A stretch of DNA of 24,447 nucleotides from positions 1 through 24,447 of the IMG/VR virus record IMGVR_UViG_3300010379_000055; one strand, given 5' to 3'. The translations under genes and the position numbers were made by a program. Below, piece after piece: positions 6,545 to 12,168 of this stretch (position 1 is the first letter of the stretch; each line of letters starts with the position of its first letter). Below the pieces are notes generated by a model. The model saw only the letters and a list, made by a program, of their open reading frames with translations, was not told the DNA's origin and ran no database searches. This stretch comes from a virus.

Positions 6545-6821
6545 CCAAGCGTTGCGTTATCTCGCCGAAGCTGGCGAGCTTACCTACATCTCGCTTGCGA
6601 CGAGCGCGGGCAAAGGTAAGCATGGTGTGATCTTCAATGCGGTCTACTCACCCGCGTCAGCATTCGGCAATGGTATTGGCAGCGACGAGGACCCGGTGAA
6701 CGCGATCTTGAAAGCAATTGCCAACAAGCCAATCAAGAAACTTCGGCGCGCGGCCAGACTCGTCGTCATTGCGCCGGGGGAGAAAGATGCGACGCTCGTC
6801 GAGGACCCATTATTCTTATGA
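6525..6821 (+). CDS. Hypothetical 98-aa protein
   Basis: Overlaps both neighbours (20 nt upstream, ATGA downstream). It begins MSSGKLDQALRYLAEAGELT, then has a strand pair (HGVIFNAVYSPASAFGNG) and a helix (DPVNAILKAIANKPIKKLRR) ending in a beta strand. The mixed alpha/beta pattern suggests a compact folded domain; no family is recognised. Confidence 0.6.
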   Translation: MSSGKLDQALRYLAEAGELTYISLATSAGKGKHGVIFNAVYSPASAFGNGIGSDEDPVNAILKAIANKPIKKLRRAARLVVIAPGEKDATLVEDPLFL

Positions 6822-7027
6822 ACGTCGAAAACGTCAAGATCGAACGACGCGGCGGTTTCGAGATAGGTGTCGATCACCCATTCTCAGAAGTTTTCATCAC
6901 CGCTGATAGTAAGCATTATTGCACGCGGTTGTTTCATACCGTGGACGATACTGCATTCGCGCGAGCGGAGCAGGCCGAGCAATTCAAGCGGCGCATTGCG
7001 AGCGGGGAGCGGTCATGGCAAACTTAG
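6818..7027 (+). CDS. Hypothetical 69-aa protein
   Basis: ATGA overlap with the previous gene. It is beta-like at the start (MNVENVKIERRGGFEIGVDH, then FSEVFITADSKHYC) and helical at the end (FARAEQAEQFKRRIASGE). No family recognised. It overlaps the next gene by 13 nt, continuing the coupled run of small genes. Confidence 0.6.
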   Translation: MNVENVKIERRGGFEIGVDHPFSEVFITADSKHYCTRLFHTVDDTAFARAEQAEQFKRRIASGERSWQT

Positions 7028-7212
7028 CGACTCGTGCGAACAACTACACCGAGGCGCTGCGCAAGGCGGCCCGTCTAGGCGTAGCGCACGGCTATACTGG
7101 CGCGCAGTCGGCGTGCCCGTGGACGCGCAAGGACTACGCGCTGCGCTATCAGCAAGGCTACATCCGGGGTGCGAAACAGAGACTTCAGGAGCTACGTCGT
7201 GACAACCATTGA
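7015..7212 (+). CDS. Small protein with RMF/CrpP-like pattern
   Basis: 65 aa from the ATG at 7015. The core (ARLGVAHGYTGAQSACPW, then RYQQGYIRGAKQRLQ) shows the G...A......CPW......Y..GY..G spacing also seen in ribosome modulation factor and CrpP-like small proteins, where an aromatic residue and Gly follow the CP by about 10-15 residues. RMF dimerises ribosomes in stationary phase; a phage version could touch translation or stress. The resemblance is a short pattern only. A longer in-frame start at 6919 would overlap the previous gene extensively. Confidence 0.5.
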   Translation: MANLATRANNYTEALRKAARLGVAHGYTGAQSACPWTRKDYALRYQQGYIRGAKQRLQELRRDNH

Positions 7213-7552
7213 AAAGATTTGGGGTACGACTGAGGCTCTCATTCGCACGCCGATGTTTGAATTACATCGGTTATGCATTCGACCGTACCATCGTTGCTCG
7301 TTGCATGTTCACCGTTTCAAGCACAACGCCTTTTATATTCTCGAAGGCATTCTCTACATCGACTCGATTGTCGGCGACATCGGCGCGCCGGTTGAAGGGG
7401 CGTATCTCGTCGGTGGCGACTCATTCACGGTCGAGCCGGGTGTGAATCATCAATTCCGCACCGGAGCGTTCGGATGTCTTGCGCTCGAAATGTACTACAC
7501 CGAACCGTTGAGTGAGGACATCATTCGGCACAATGTCGGCGGACCTGTATAA
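7199..7552 (+). CDS. Cupin-domain protein
   Basis: 117 aa from a GTG at 7199, with AGGAG 7 nt upstream, overlapping the previous gene by 14 nt. Cupin motif 1 is CSLHVHRFKHNAFYILEG (HxH, with the usual Glu position occupied by His/Asn) and motif 2 is GDSFTVEPGVNHQFRTG (PGxxH). The single-domain size fits small cupins of the mannose-6-phosphate isomerase or sugar-binding type. The metal ligands HxH and the last His are present. A role in sugar or nucleotide-sugar modification, or simply ligand binding, is possible; phage cupins are not common. Confidence 0.8.
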   Translation: MTTIEKIWGTTEALIRTPMFELHRLCIRPYHRCSLHVHRFKHNAFYILEGILYIDSIVGDIGAPVEGAYLVGGDSFTVEPGVNHQFRTGAFGCLALEMYYTEPLSEDIIRHNVGGPV

Positions 7553-7608
7553 AGTGCCAAAATAAATTTTCCGTGATTACAACTTCGAGCAAACAAACAA
7601 GCGCGGCC

Positions 7609-7630
7609 GAAATTCTTCAATGAGAATTTC
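7609..7630 (+). promoter_or_regulatory. AT-rich inverted repeat upstream of a promoter
   Basis: GAAATTCT at 7609-7616 and AGAATTTC at 7623-7630 are perfect reverse complements separated by 6 nt. It lies 29 nt upstream of the extended -10 box at 7659. The spacing and AT content suit a regulator-binding site more than a terminator, since no T-run follows. The rest of 7553-7658 holds no gene I can support. Confidence 0.45.
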
Positions 7631-7658
7631 AAAAATCAAAAATCCGAAAAAGTCGATT

Positions 7659-7667
7659 TGGTATAAT
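7659..7667 (+). promoter_or_regulatory. Extended -10 promoter (TGGTATAAT)
   Basis: A perfect TATAAT at 7662-7667 is preceded by TG plus one base, the extended -10 form that does not need a good -35; none is visible at the right distance. Transcription would start near 7674, just before GGAGG at 7682-7686 and the ATG at 7696, in one of the few real intergenic gaps of the window. Confidence 0.6.
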
Positions 7668-7695
7668 GCGCAATCTTCAATGGAGGATCGACGTT

Positions 7696-8031
7696 ATGCA
7701 AGACGACTTAGACATCCCGGAATTTCTGAAGCGACCGCCCGAGACGGCGGAACAAGCAGACGCGCGGCGCAAGCGGATGCGCAATTGGAAACCGAAGCAA
7801 TCGGAAATCAAAGAGGCGCGCGTTACACAGAACTTCGACCGCGAGGGCCGCCCGCTCCCGCGTAGTATGGATGAAGGATCGTGGGCGTTGCTGCGATCAA
7901 TGGAAAAGGAAGCCGAGCGCAAGGACAAGGCTCAATCGGCTGAACGCTTTCGGCTACTGAAGATCGAGCGCGACGAAAAGCGCCGGATAAAGGCCGAAGC
8001 CAAGGCCACAAAAACTGCTACGGTTTGTTAA
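7696..8031 (+). CDS. Hypothetical charged coiled-coil protein
   Basis: 111 aa from the ATG at 7696, preceded by GGAGG; a start at 7666 would overlap the -10 box. It begins MQDDLDIPEFLKRPPETAE and becomes a long run of Lys/Arg/Glu/Ala helix (KEAERKDKAQSAERFRLLK, then DEKRRIKAEAKATK). It is the first gene after the likely promoter and the last before a strong hairpin, so it may be expressed on its own. No family recognised. Confidence 0.7.
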   Translation: MQDDLDIPEFLKRPPETAEQADARRKRMRNWKPKQSEIKEARVTQNFDREGRPLPRSMDEGSWALLRSMEKEAERKDKAQSAERFRLLKIERDEKRRIKAEAKATKTATVC

Positions 8032-8035
8032 CTAC

Positions 8036-8067
8036 GCGGCGCGATTGTCTCCCGGCAGTCGCGCCGT
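8036..8067 (+). terminator. Strong GC hairpin after the coiled-coil gene
   Basis: CGGCGCGA at 8037-8044 pairs perfectly with TCGCGCCG at 8059-8066, and the stem can continue inward with TTGTC against GGCAG (two wobble pairs), leaving a 4-nt loop. It starts 5 nt after the stop codon. The following bases are TTGTGCTATATT, only partly T-rich, so termination is likely but not certain. Confidence 0.5.
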
Positions 8068-8069
8068 TG

Positions 8070-8078
8070 TGCTATATT
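8070..8078 (+). promoter_or_regulatory. Extended -10 promoter-like box (TGCTATATT)
   Basis: TATATT at 8073-8078, preceded by TG plus one base, directly follows the hairpin and lies 54 nt upstream of the next ATG. No convincing -35 at normal spacing; TTGTCT at 8045-8050 is too far upstream. The arrangement hairpin then -10 box fits a transcript boundary. Confidence 0.4.
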
Positions 8079-8131
8079 GTGCATGAGGAAAATGTCATGC
8101 ACGGACTAGGCCACCATTCGGCGAGTAAGCT

Positions 8132-8671
8132 ATGACTGACGATGCGCTTATTGAACTTAGCCGCCTCGGGCGTGACGCGCTAATAAAAGTCGCGGCGAAA
8201 CACGCGGGCGAACAATTAGGTGAGCTATTTGTTGGATTTGATACTCGGCGCATCTCGACAACTGTATCGCGCGGCCTGGATCGCCGCGCGACTTATTCCG
8301 CACCATCCGGTGCGGCGAGCGCCAACCCATTTTCTAAATCGTACAAGCAACACACGCTATGGGAAACCGCGCGTCGGGCGCGTCTAGGGCTTGCCGTAGT
8401 GATGGCGCTGGCGGGTTCGGCCGGAGTCTCACAGGCGCAGGGCTTCGTCGATTGCAATTTTGTGACCGGCGTCACATGCATGTTCGGCGAGGCTACCGGG
8501 GGACTCGGCAAAGTCATCACCGTTCCGCAACCGCTCGACGCGGACGATCTTCAAGCGCAGCGCGAACGCGAGCGCGCATGGGAAGCGCATTGCCACCCTA
8601 TCGTGGACTTCGACCGCTACGGGGTTGCACGATATACCTACGCACACGCAAGCTGTGAATTTGGTCGATGA
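8132..8671 (+). CDS. Predicted type II membrane protein with Cys-rich outer domain
   Basis: 179 aa. Residues 1-80 are soluble and helical (DDALIELSRLGRDALIKVAA). Residues 81-103 (ARRARLGLAVVMALAGSAGV, then SQAQ) look exactly like a signal peptide or anchor with a basic head and an AQ-G cleavage-like site. Residues 104-179 carry Cys at 108, 116, 154 and 175 and the block RERERAWEAHCHPIVDFDRY. A signal sequence in the middle means either a type II membrane protein or two genes fused through loss of a stop. The outer domain resembles small secreted alphaproteobacterial proteins. It follows a likely promoter. Confidence 0.65.
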   Translation: MTDDALIELSRLGRDALIKVAAKHAGEQLGELFVGFDTRRISTTVSRGLDRRATYSAPSGAASANPFSKSYKQHTLWETARRARLGLAVVMALAGSAGVSQAQGFVDCNFVTGVTCMFGEATGGLGKVITVPQPLDADDLQAQRERERAWEAHCHPIVDFDRYGVARYTYAHASCEFGR

Positions 8672-8784
8672 AGTATTTTCTCGCCCGAGCATCAATGCAG
8701 CTTGAAGCATTCGGATGGCGCGTGTACGCTCTCAGCCTTCGAGTCAACCGGCGGTGCCTGCGGTCATGGGCAGTAAAAAACTGA
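8668..8784 (+). CDS. 38-aa micro-protein
   Basis: ATGA overlap with the preceding gene. The product (MKYFLARASMQLEAFGWRVY, then ALSLRVNRRCLRSWAVKN) is an amphipathic, positively charged helix with several aromatics and could lie on a membrane. The ATGA junction is the main evidence for translation. Confidence 0.4.
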   Translation: MKYFLARASMQLEAFGWRVYALSLRVNRRCLRSWAVKN

Positions 8785-8912
8785 AGCGGCGCAAGCGAAA
8801 GCAGCGCAAGCACTATAAGCTAAAGATTATAAAAAGGCACAAGAATTATAACCCAAAGGTTATCGAACCGGGCGCGAATGGCTACGGCGGCGAGACCCCG
8901 TTCTCGACATGA
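8766..8912 (+). CDS. Very basic 48-aa protein
   Basis: From the ATG at 8766 the product starts MGSKKLKRRKRKQRKHYKLK and stays Lys/Arg-rich to residue 32, then ends PGANGYGGETPFST. A longer start at 8715 would add 17 residues but overlaps the previous ORF more. It overlaps the next gene in ATGA. Likely a nucleic-acid-associated peptide, by charge alone. Confidence 0.5.
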   Translation: MGSKKLKRRKRKQRKHYKLKIIKRHKNYNPKVIEPGANGYGGETPFST

Positions 8913-9232
8913 AGCGCGCCTACAAGCAATCCGAGGACGGCGGTACTCAGTATCCGACGATGCCGATATCATTCACCGCGTGCTGTGACTGCGGTCTCGT
9001 GCACCGGCACGTTATTCACATCATGCCCGACGACTTTGCGGTCCGCGACTCAAAAGGCAAATGGCGTTACGGTCGGCGCGTGCGAATTAAGATTAGTCGG
9101 GATTACCGCAAGACGGCACAGGTCCGCCGTGCTAAATTGCGACGTGGTGAGATTTTCAAGACGTCCGATGGGTGGTATGTCGCGGCGTTCCCGATCAACA
9201 TTCGCAAGATGCAACAGAGGAAATCGAAATGA
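8909..9232 (+). CDS. Hypothetical basic protein with CCDCG motif
   Basis: 107 aa. FTACCDCGLVHRHVIHIM gives three Cys and three His close together, a probable zinc site. The C-terminal half is strongly basic (RDYRKTAQVRRAKLRRGE). Starts and ends in ATGA overlaps. The combination suggests nucleic-acid binding; no family is recognised. Confidence 0.65.
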   Translation: MKRAYKQSEDGGTQYPTMPISFTACCDCGLVHRHVIHIMPDDFAVRDSKGKWRYGRRVRIKISRDYRKTAQVRRAKLRRGEIFKTSDGWYVAAFPINIRKMQQRKSK

Positions 9233-9465
9233 GCGCGCACGCGGGTAGATGCTTCAGAGCTTGGCGGCGCGCCGTCGCTCGCAAATTCCGTCAAGGCAAG
9301 CCGTGGGACTTTCCCATTCGACAAAAAGTTCCGCTCACGTTACGGCCGTTTCTTGAGCACATCGGCCGCAGCGCCACGAAGGAAGCTTTCAGCACAGCGA
9401 TGCATCGCTTGGCAATGGCGCAGAAGCCGCCTGCCTTCCGACGCGCTGCCGCGCGTGGCCGGTAA
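9229..9465 (+). CDS. Hypothetical basic 78-aa protein
   Basis: The ATG at 9229 overlaps the previous stop, with AGAGGA upstream. It is basic throughout (RAWRRAVARKFRQGKPWDFP, later FRRAAARGR) with a helix in the middle (FLEHIGRSATKEAFSTAMHR). Its TAA stop at 9463-9465 is the first three bases of the 14-bp leader element. It is the last gene of the accessory block. Confidence 0.6.
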   Translation: MSAHAGRCFRAWRRAVARKFRQGKPWDFPIRQKVPLTLRPFLEHIGRSATKEAFSTAMHRLAMAQKPPAFRRAAARGR

Positions 9466-9476
9466 TGCCCCGTTGC
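9463..9476 (+). promoter_or_regulatory. 14-bp leader element, copy 1 (TAATGCCCCGTTGC)
   Basis: Identical to 11670-11683 and 12095-12108. It begins with the stop codon of the preceding gene. TTGCTC at 9473-9478 is followed 17 nt later by TAAAGA, so the element may supply a -35 region. The gene downstream starts 64 nt after the element, in a CCATGG context. Confidence 0.6.
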
Positions 9477-9514
9477 TCCGGTTTTCAATCCGGGTTAAAG
9501 ATGGGATGCCCCCT

Positions 9515-9536
9515 GCCTCCAATTCATTTGGGAGGC
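9515..9536 (+). promoter_or_regulatory. Hairpin that buries the SD of the 9541 gene
   Basis: GCCTCC at 9515-9520 is the exact complement of GGAGGC at 9531-9536, with a 10-nt loop. The right arm contains the GGAGG ribosome-binding site of the ATG at 9541. Folding would hide the SD, so initiation could depend on an upstream ribosome, temperature or a binding factor. Confidence 0.5.
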
Positions 9537-9540
9537 CACC

Positions 9541-9765
9541 ATGGCTGTACTTACCACGAAGGCGCGCAAGAACATCCCCGCGAGCAAGTTTGCGCTGCCC
9601 GGCGGCCGTTTCCCCGTCGAGGACAAGCCACACGCGGCGAACGCCAAGGCTCGCGCCACGCAGGGACTTGCCAAGGGCACACTTACCCCGGCCGAAGCAG
9701 CTACCGTTCGACACCGTGCCGACGCCGTGCTTGGCGAGACCGACTCCACCTACCACAACAAATAA
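9541..9765 (+). CDS. DUF6582-like small phage protein
   Basis: 74 aa. LTTKARKNIPASKFALPGGR, then FPVEDKPHAANAKARATQGL and LTPAEAATVRHRADAVLG, match the recurring phage/prophage protein that opens with LTTKAR..LP...FA.P, continues P..D..HA.NA.AR and ends in a short helix (DUF6582-type). It is often found close to virion genes. Function is not established. The SD GGGAGG is 5 nt upstream and can be occluded by a hairpin. Confidence 0.75.
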   Translation: MAVLTTKARKNIPASKFALPGGRFPVEDKPHAANAKARATQGLAKGTLTPAEAATVRHRADAVLGETDSTYHNK

Positions 9766-9769
9766 TTAA

Positions 9770-9796
9770 CTTTCCCGTGCTACAGGTACGGGAAAG
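9770..9796 (+). terminator. Hairpin after the DUF6582-like gene
   Basis: CTTTCCCGT at 9770-9778 and ACGGGAAAG at 9788-9796 are perfect complements with a 9-nt loop that can close slightly further. It starts 4 nt after the stop. No T-run follows; the next SD (GAGG at 9798-9801) is adjacent, so it may act as a leader structure or a transcript end-point rather than a classical terminator. Confidence 0.4.
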
Positions 9797-9809
9797 TGAG
9801 GTAGCGGTC

Positions 9810-10106
9810 ATGGCGAAGGATGCACGCGGACACGGCAGCGACGGGCGCGGCGGCAGTGATGTGGTAGGCAATACTCGTCGCTTCAGTCATGGCACCCCGG
9901 CCGGTATTTCGCTCCACGGGAAATTCTCTGCGGGCCAGCGATCACCGGGCTATCAGCAGGACGACACCAAGCGAACCATTTCTGATTTGCGTTCCCGCCT
10001 TAGCAACACCGGGCCGGGTCATCAGGTCGGGCTACTTCAGGGTATCAGAAATTTTCTCGGCGGCACGGACACACCGAACCGCGCTCCCAACTTCATGAGG
10101 AAGTGA
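9810..10106 (+). CDS. KDxxGHGS-tag protein 1
   Basis: 98 aa. It begins MAKDARGHGSDGRGG, the tag shared with five other genes downstream. The body is polar and flexible (GTPAGISLHGKFSAGQRSPG, then TISDLRSRLSNTGPGHQVG) and ends FLGGTDTPNRAPNFMRK. GAGG lies 8 nt before the ATG. A much longer alternative frame beginning at 9465 runs across the previous gene and is not credible upstream of 9810. No named family; low complexity suggests a disordered protein. Confidence 0.7.
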   Translation: MAKDARGHGSDGRGGSDVVGNTRRFSHGTPAGISLHGKFSAGQRSPGYQQDDTKRTISDLRSRLSNTGPGHQVGLLQGIRNFLGGTDTPNRAPNFMRK

Positions 10107-10107
10107 T

Positions 10108-10182
10108 ATGGCAAAGGACGCGCATGGTCACGGTAGCGAAGCGCATGGCGGACCGGGATCAAGCCGCACCTACAAGGGGTAA
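10108..10182 (+). CDS. KDxxGHGS-tag micro-protein (24 aa)
   Basis: Starts one base after the previous stop with AGGAAG upstream. The whole product is MAKDAHGHGSEAHGGPGSSR followed by TYKG: essentially the tag alone plus a short tail. Its existence as a near-minimal tag protein argues that the tag itself is the functional part, or that this is a remnant of a longer paralogue. Confidence 0.55.
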   Translation: MAKDAHGHGSEAHGGPGSSRTYKG

Positions 10183-10187
10183 TCGCC

Positions 10188-10469
10188 ATGGCGAAGGACT
10201 CCGGTGGTCACGGCAGCGAAAAGCGCGGGGTGCCGACAGGGCAGACGCCCGCCGCACGTGACCGCATCATTCGCAACAAGATGGTCGATCAATCGCATTT
10301 TCCCGTGACCACGGTTTCAGACCGGATGGCCGCGATGGCTCTCGGGCAGAGTCATCCGAAATCTTATGTCTCGCCGCTTGGCGCGAGTTTCGCGGCGGCA
10401 CAGGATCAATTGGACCGAGGACGTAACCTTGCAATGCCGCGCGGGACACCGGGTCGGAGAAAGTCATGA
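10188..10469 (+). CDS. KDxxGHGS-tag protein 2
   Basis: 93 aa, AAGGGG 8 nt upstream. It begins MAKDSGGHGSEKRGV, then has a conserved-looking middle (RDRIIRNKMVDQSHFPVTTV, then SDRMAAMALGQSHPKSY) and a basic, Gly/Pro tail (MPRGTPGRRKS). More structured than its neighbours: predicted helices at about 22-32 and 45-53. Ends in ATGA overlap with the next tagged gene. Confidence 0.7.
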   Translation: MAKDSGGHGSEKRGVPTGQTPAARDRIIRNKMVDQSHFPVTTVSDRMAAMALGQSHPKSYVSPLGASFAAAQDQLDRGRNLAMPRGTPGRRKS

Positions 10470-10783
10470 AGGACGCACAGGGTCACGGTTCGGACGCACG
10501 CGGAGTCGCCGACGCGGCCGCGACCGAAGGGCACATTCCGTCAGTCGGCACACAACTTGATCCGTCTCAGCACACGCAAGTCACGGACTATGATGCGGCG
10601 GGTGCGCTTGCACAGGGCGGCGCTAAGTCGGCTCCGGTTGCCGCGCATCCGGCAATGGCAACTAATCCCCGCTACAATCGAGACGCGGTGAACAATGCCA
10701 TCGCAAGTTCAAACCGCTCCGGTCGCAAGATCGGCGGCCGTGAAGCGAGCCTCATTCACCGGCTCTTGAGCGGAGGGCACTAA
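10466..10783 (+). CDS. KDxxGHGS-tag protein 3
   Basis: 105 aa, ATGA overlap with the preceding gene, GGAGA upstream. It begins MKDAQGHGSDARGV (no Ala after Met), then an Ala/Thr/Gly-rich polar stretch and a C-terminal helix (NPRYNRDAVNNAIASSNRSG, then REASLIHRLLSGGH). The C-terminal GREASLIHRLL could be a short folded element. Function unknown. Confidence 0.7.
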   Translation: MKDAQGHGSDARGVADAAATEGHIPSVGTQLDPSQHTQVTDYDAAGALAQGGAKSAPVAAHPAMATNPRYNRDAVNNAIASSNRSGRKIGGREASLIHRLLSGGH

Positions 10784-10784
10784 C

Positions 10785-10820
10785 ATGGCGAAGGACGCTA
10801 AAGGTCATGGCGATGTTTGA
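10785..10820 (+). CDS. 11-codon mini-ORF carrying a truncated tag
   Basis: GGAGGG lies 7 nt before the ATG, one of the best SDs in the cluster, yet the frame encodes only MAKDAKGHGDV before TGA. The next gene starts inside it (10807 or 10813). Either a tagged gene decayed by frameshift and its SD now serves the next ORF by coupling, or it is a translated leader peptide. Confidence 0.45.
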   Translation: MAKDAKGHGDV

Positions 10821-11205
10821 AAAATCGGAAAAGCCAAAAGGTCCACAACGTGAGCGGAAACCCGGTGAAGCGCCGTTACATCGCATCCCAATCTACGATC
10901 ACAAGGGAAACCAGCGCGGACACGTGGGCCATACCGCGACCGAGGCGACCGTCGCTCGTTTCCTCGGGCGGCGCGGCGCGACTTTGAAACAGAAAGATGG
11001 CCGCAAGGTATGGGTCGGTGATAAGCCGCCGGAGCCGCCGAAGCCGAAATTCCAGAAACCACAGCCGGGCGCGGGTGCGGGCGATGGTCCGAACAACGCA
11101 AATTCGACCGCGGCTCATTCGCTTGAAATTTCACTGAAGGCCGCAAAGGGTAGCACGACAGACAAACCGACAGCGCCCAAAGCTCACGCGAGGCCCGCTC
11201 GATGA
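10813..11205 (+). CDS. Basic protein with a small beta-domain and PKP tail
   Basis: 130 aa from the ATG at 10813, which is 9 nt from AAAGG; an ATG at 10807 would be too close. It is basic at the start (FEKSEKPKGPQRERKPGEAP). A compact middle follows (HRIPIYDHKGNQRGHVGHTA, then TVARFLGRRGATLKQKDGRK and VWVGDK), which looks like a small beta-barrel or RNA-binding-like fold. The C-terminus is disordered and Pro/Lys-rich. It lacks the tag itself but is overlapped by the 11-codon tag ORF. Ends in ATGA with the next tagged gene. Confidence 0.65.
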   Translation: MFEKSEKPKGPQRERKPGEAPLHRIPIYDHKGNQRGHVGHTATEATVARFLGRRGATLKQKDGRKVWVGDKPPEPPKPKFQKPQPGAGAGDGPNNANSTAAHSLEISLKAAKGSTTDKPTAPKAHARPAR

Positions 11206-11672
11206 AAGATGCAAAGGGCCACGGCAGCGAAAAGCGAAGTCAACCCGGTGGTGAGCATCAATCCGGGGTGCGCAATGTTGGGCGGGTCCCAACTGTTTCA
11301 AAGCTTGCGCTTGATACCATCGTCAAGAATGCAAATACGGGATTTTCGGTTAAACCGAATGGATCAATCTAGACTACAGGCTTTCAGGTCGCCGTACAGG
11401 GTCGTACCGATAAAAATCCACTCGACTTGAATAACATTGCCGGACACGTGCAAGCGCATGTCGATGCGAACGCCGACATCTACCGCGATCCGGCAATGCA
11501 CATCGGCGGGCGGTCGTCGCCTTACACGGGTAAGGTTCACTTGGAGCCGTCGCAGAATGTGCCGGATCGGGAAACCGCCGAGCGACTCGGGCGCGAGCGC
11601 GAGCGCGATCAAGTTGAGATTTGGGACAATAAGAATTTGACTAACATTAAGACGGGCGGAACAGGTAAGTAA
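11202..11672 (+). CDS. KDxxGHGS-tag protein 4, interrupted by an in-frame amber codon
   Basis: The frame starts MKDAKGHGSEKRS at the ATGA overlap and runs 56 codons to TAG at 11370-11372, then continues in the same frame with no further stop to TAA at 11672. Residues on both sides of the TAG read as one protein: NTGFSVKPNGSI before it, TTGFQVAVQGRTDKNPLD after it. The C-terminal part (HVQAHVDANADIYRDPAMHI, then ERLGRERERDQVEIWDN) is well folded in style and has no SD of its own, only a TTG at 11427. Full length would be 156 residues. A read-through product, a recent nonsense mutation and a sequencing error are all possible. Confidence 0.55.
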
Positions 11673-11683
11673 TGCCCCGTTGC
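11670..11683 (+). promoter_or_regulatory. 14-bp leader element, copy 2
   Basis: Exact copy of 9463-9476, again starting at the stop codon of the preceding gene. TTGCAT at 11680-11685 is followed 17 nt later by TATCAC (4 of 6 matches to a -10 box). Just after it GGAAGG (11697-11702) can pair with CTTTCC (11708-11713). The next gene starts at 11735 in CCATGG context. Confidence 0.6.
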
Positions 11684-11734
11684 ATTTATCTCTGACGGAA
11701 GGTATCACTTTCCAATACTTTGAGAGGACGTGCC

Positions 11735-11908
11735 ATGGCGAAAGACAGCAAATTCTATGCCGATGCGTGCAACGGCGGCCAGCCGGTGCAGGGCGATGAC
11801 CACGCCGCCGCCGTGCTCGCGCGGGGCAGCAATCGTTCGCAGAAAGTGCCAATAGCGAAGGGCATGAAGGATGTGAACGCGGCGGGTGGCAAGCTCACCG
11901 GTCGGTAA
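11735..11908 (+). CDS. Small protein MAKDSKFYADAC
   Basis: 57 aa, GAGAGGA upstream, ATG at 11735. It begins MAKDSKFYADACNGG, keeping the MAKD of the tag but not GHGS, so it may be a distant relative. The rest (DDHAAAVLARGSNRSQKVPI, then GMKDVNAAGGKLTGR) is polar. It follows the second 14-bp element by 51 nt. No family recognised. Confidence 0.65.
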   Translation: MAKDSKFYADACNGGQPVQGDDHAAAVLARGSNRSQKVPIAKGMKDVNAAGGKLTGR

Positions 11909-11914
11909 CGTGCT

Positions 11915-12094
11915 ATGCCCTTCAAGAAAAAGGGCAAGGATGACTATACCGGGCCGTCCGGTAAGCACTTTGACTTGGCGCAAGTGAAACTTTATTACTC
12001 GCTTGGCGGTAAGTTCCCCGGCCAGAAAAAGCGGGGGAAAGCTCCGGCGCATCAAGCCGGAATACACCGCGCTACCGCCGGAAAATCCCTCTGA
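11915..12094 (+). CDS. Basic 59-aa protein
   Basis: Starts 6 nt after the previous stop. It begins MPFKKKGKDDYTGPSGKHFD, then a hydrophobic patch (LAQVKLYYSLGGKFPG) and a basic tail (KKRGKAPAHQAG). The KLYYSLGGKF segment is the only part that looks folded. It ends in TGA directly followed by the third 14-bp element. Confidence 0.6.
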   Translation: MPFKKKGKDDYTGPSGKHFDLAQVKLYYSLGGKFPGQKKRGKAPAHQAGIHRATAGKSL

Positions 12095-12108
12095 TAATGC
12101 CCCGTTGC
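12095..12108 (+). promoter_or_regulatory. 14-bp leader element, copy 3
   Basis: Exact copy of 9463-9476, placed directly after the TGA stop. TTGCTA at 12105-12110 is followed 17 nt later by TAGGTT. Downstream, TCCA and TGGA around 12147-12158 can form a small hairpin that includes part of the GGAGG SD of the gene at 12169. Confidence 0.6.
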
Positions 12109-12168
12109 TAATTTTCCTCGCCGCCGTTAGGTTTGCGACGATGATTTCCATTTTTGGAGGGTATCGCC

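Noticed and set aside
9465-10106. Long alternative frame starting MPRCSG across the DUF6582-like gene
   Set aside because: Upstream of 9810 it overlaps a better gene in a different frame and reads like shadow sequence; the true gene begins at 9810 with its own SD and tag.
11202-11672. Genome-wide reassignment of TAG as a sense codon
   Set aside because: TAG ends the predicted genes at 2455 and 2705, and TGA and TAA are used throughout; only one gene shows an in-frame TAG, which does not support a code change.
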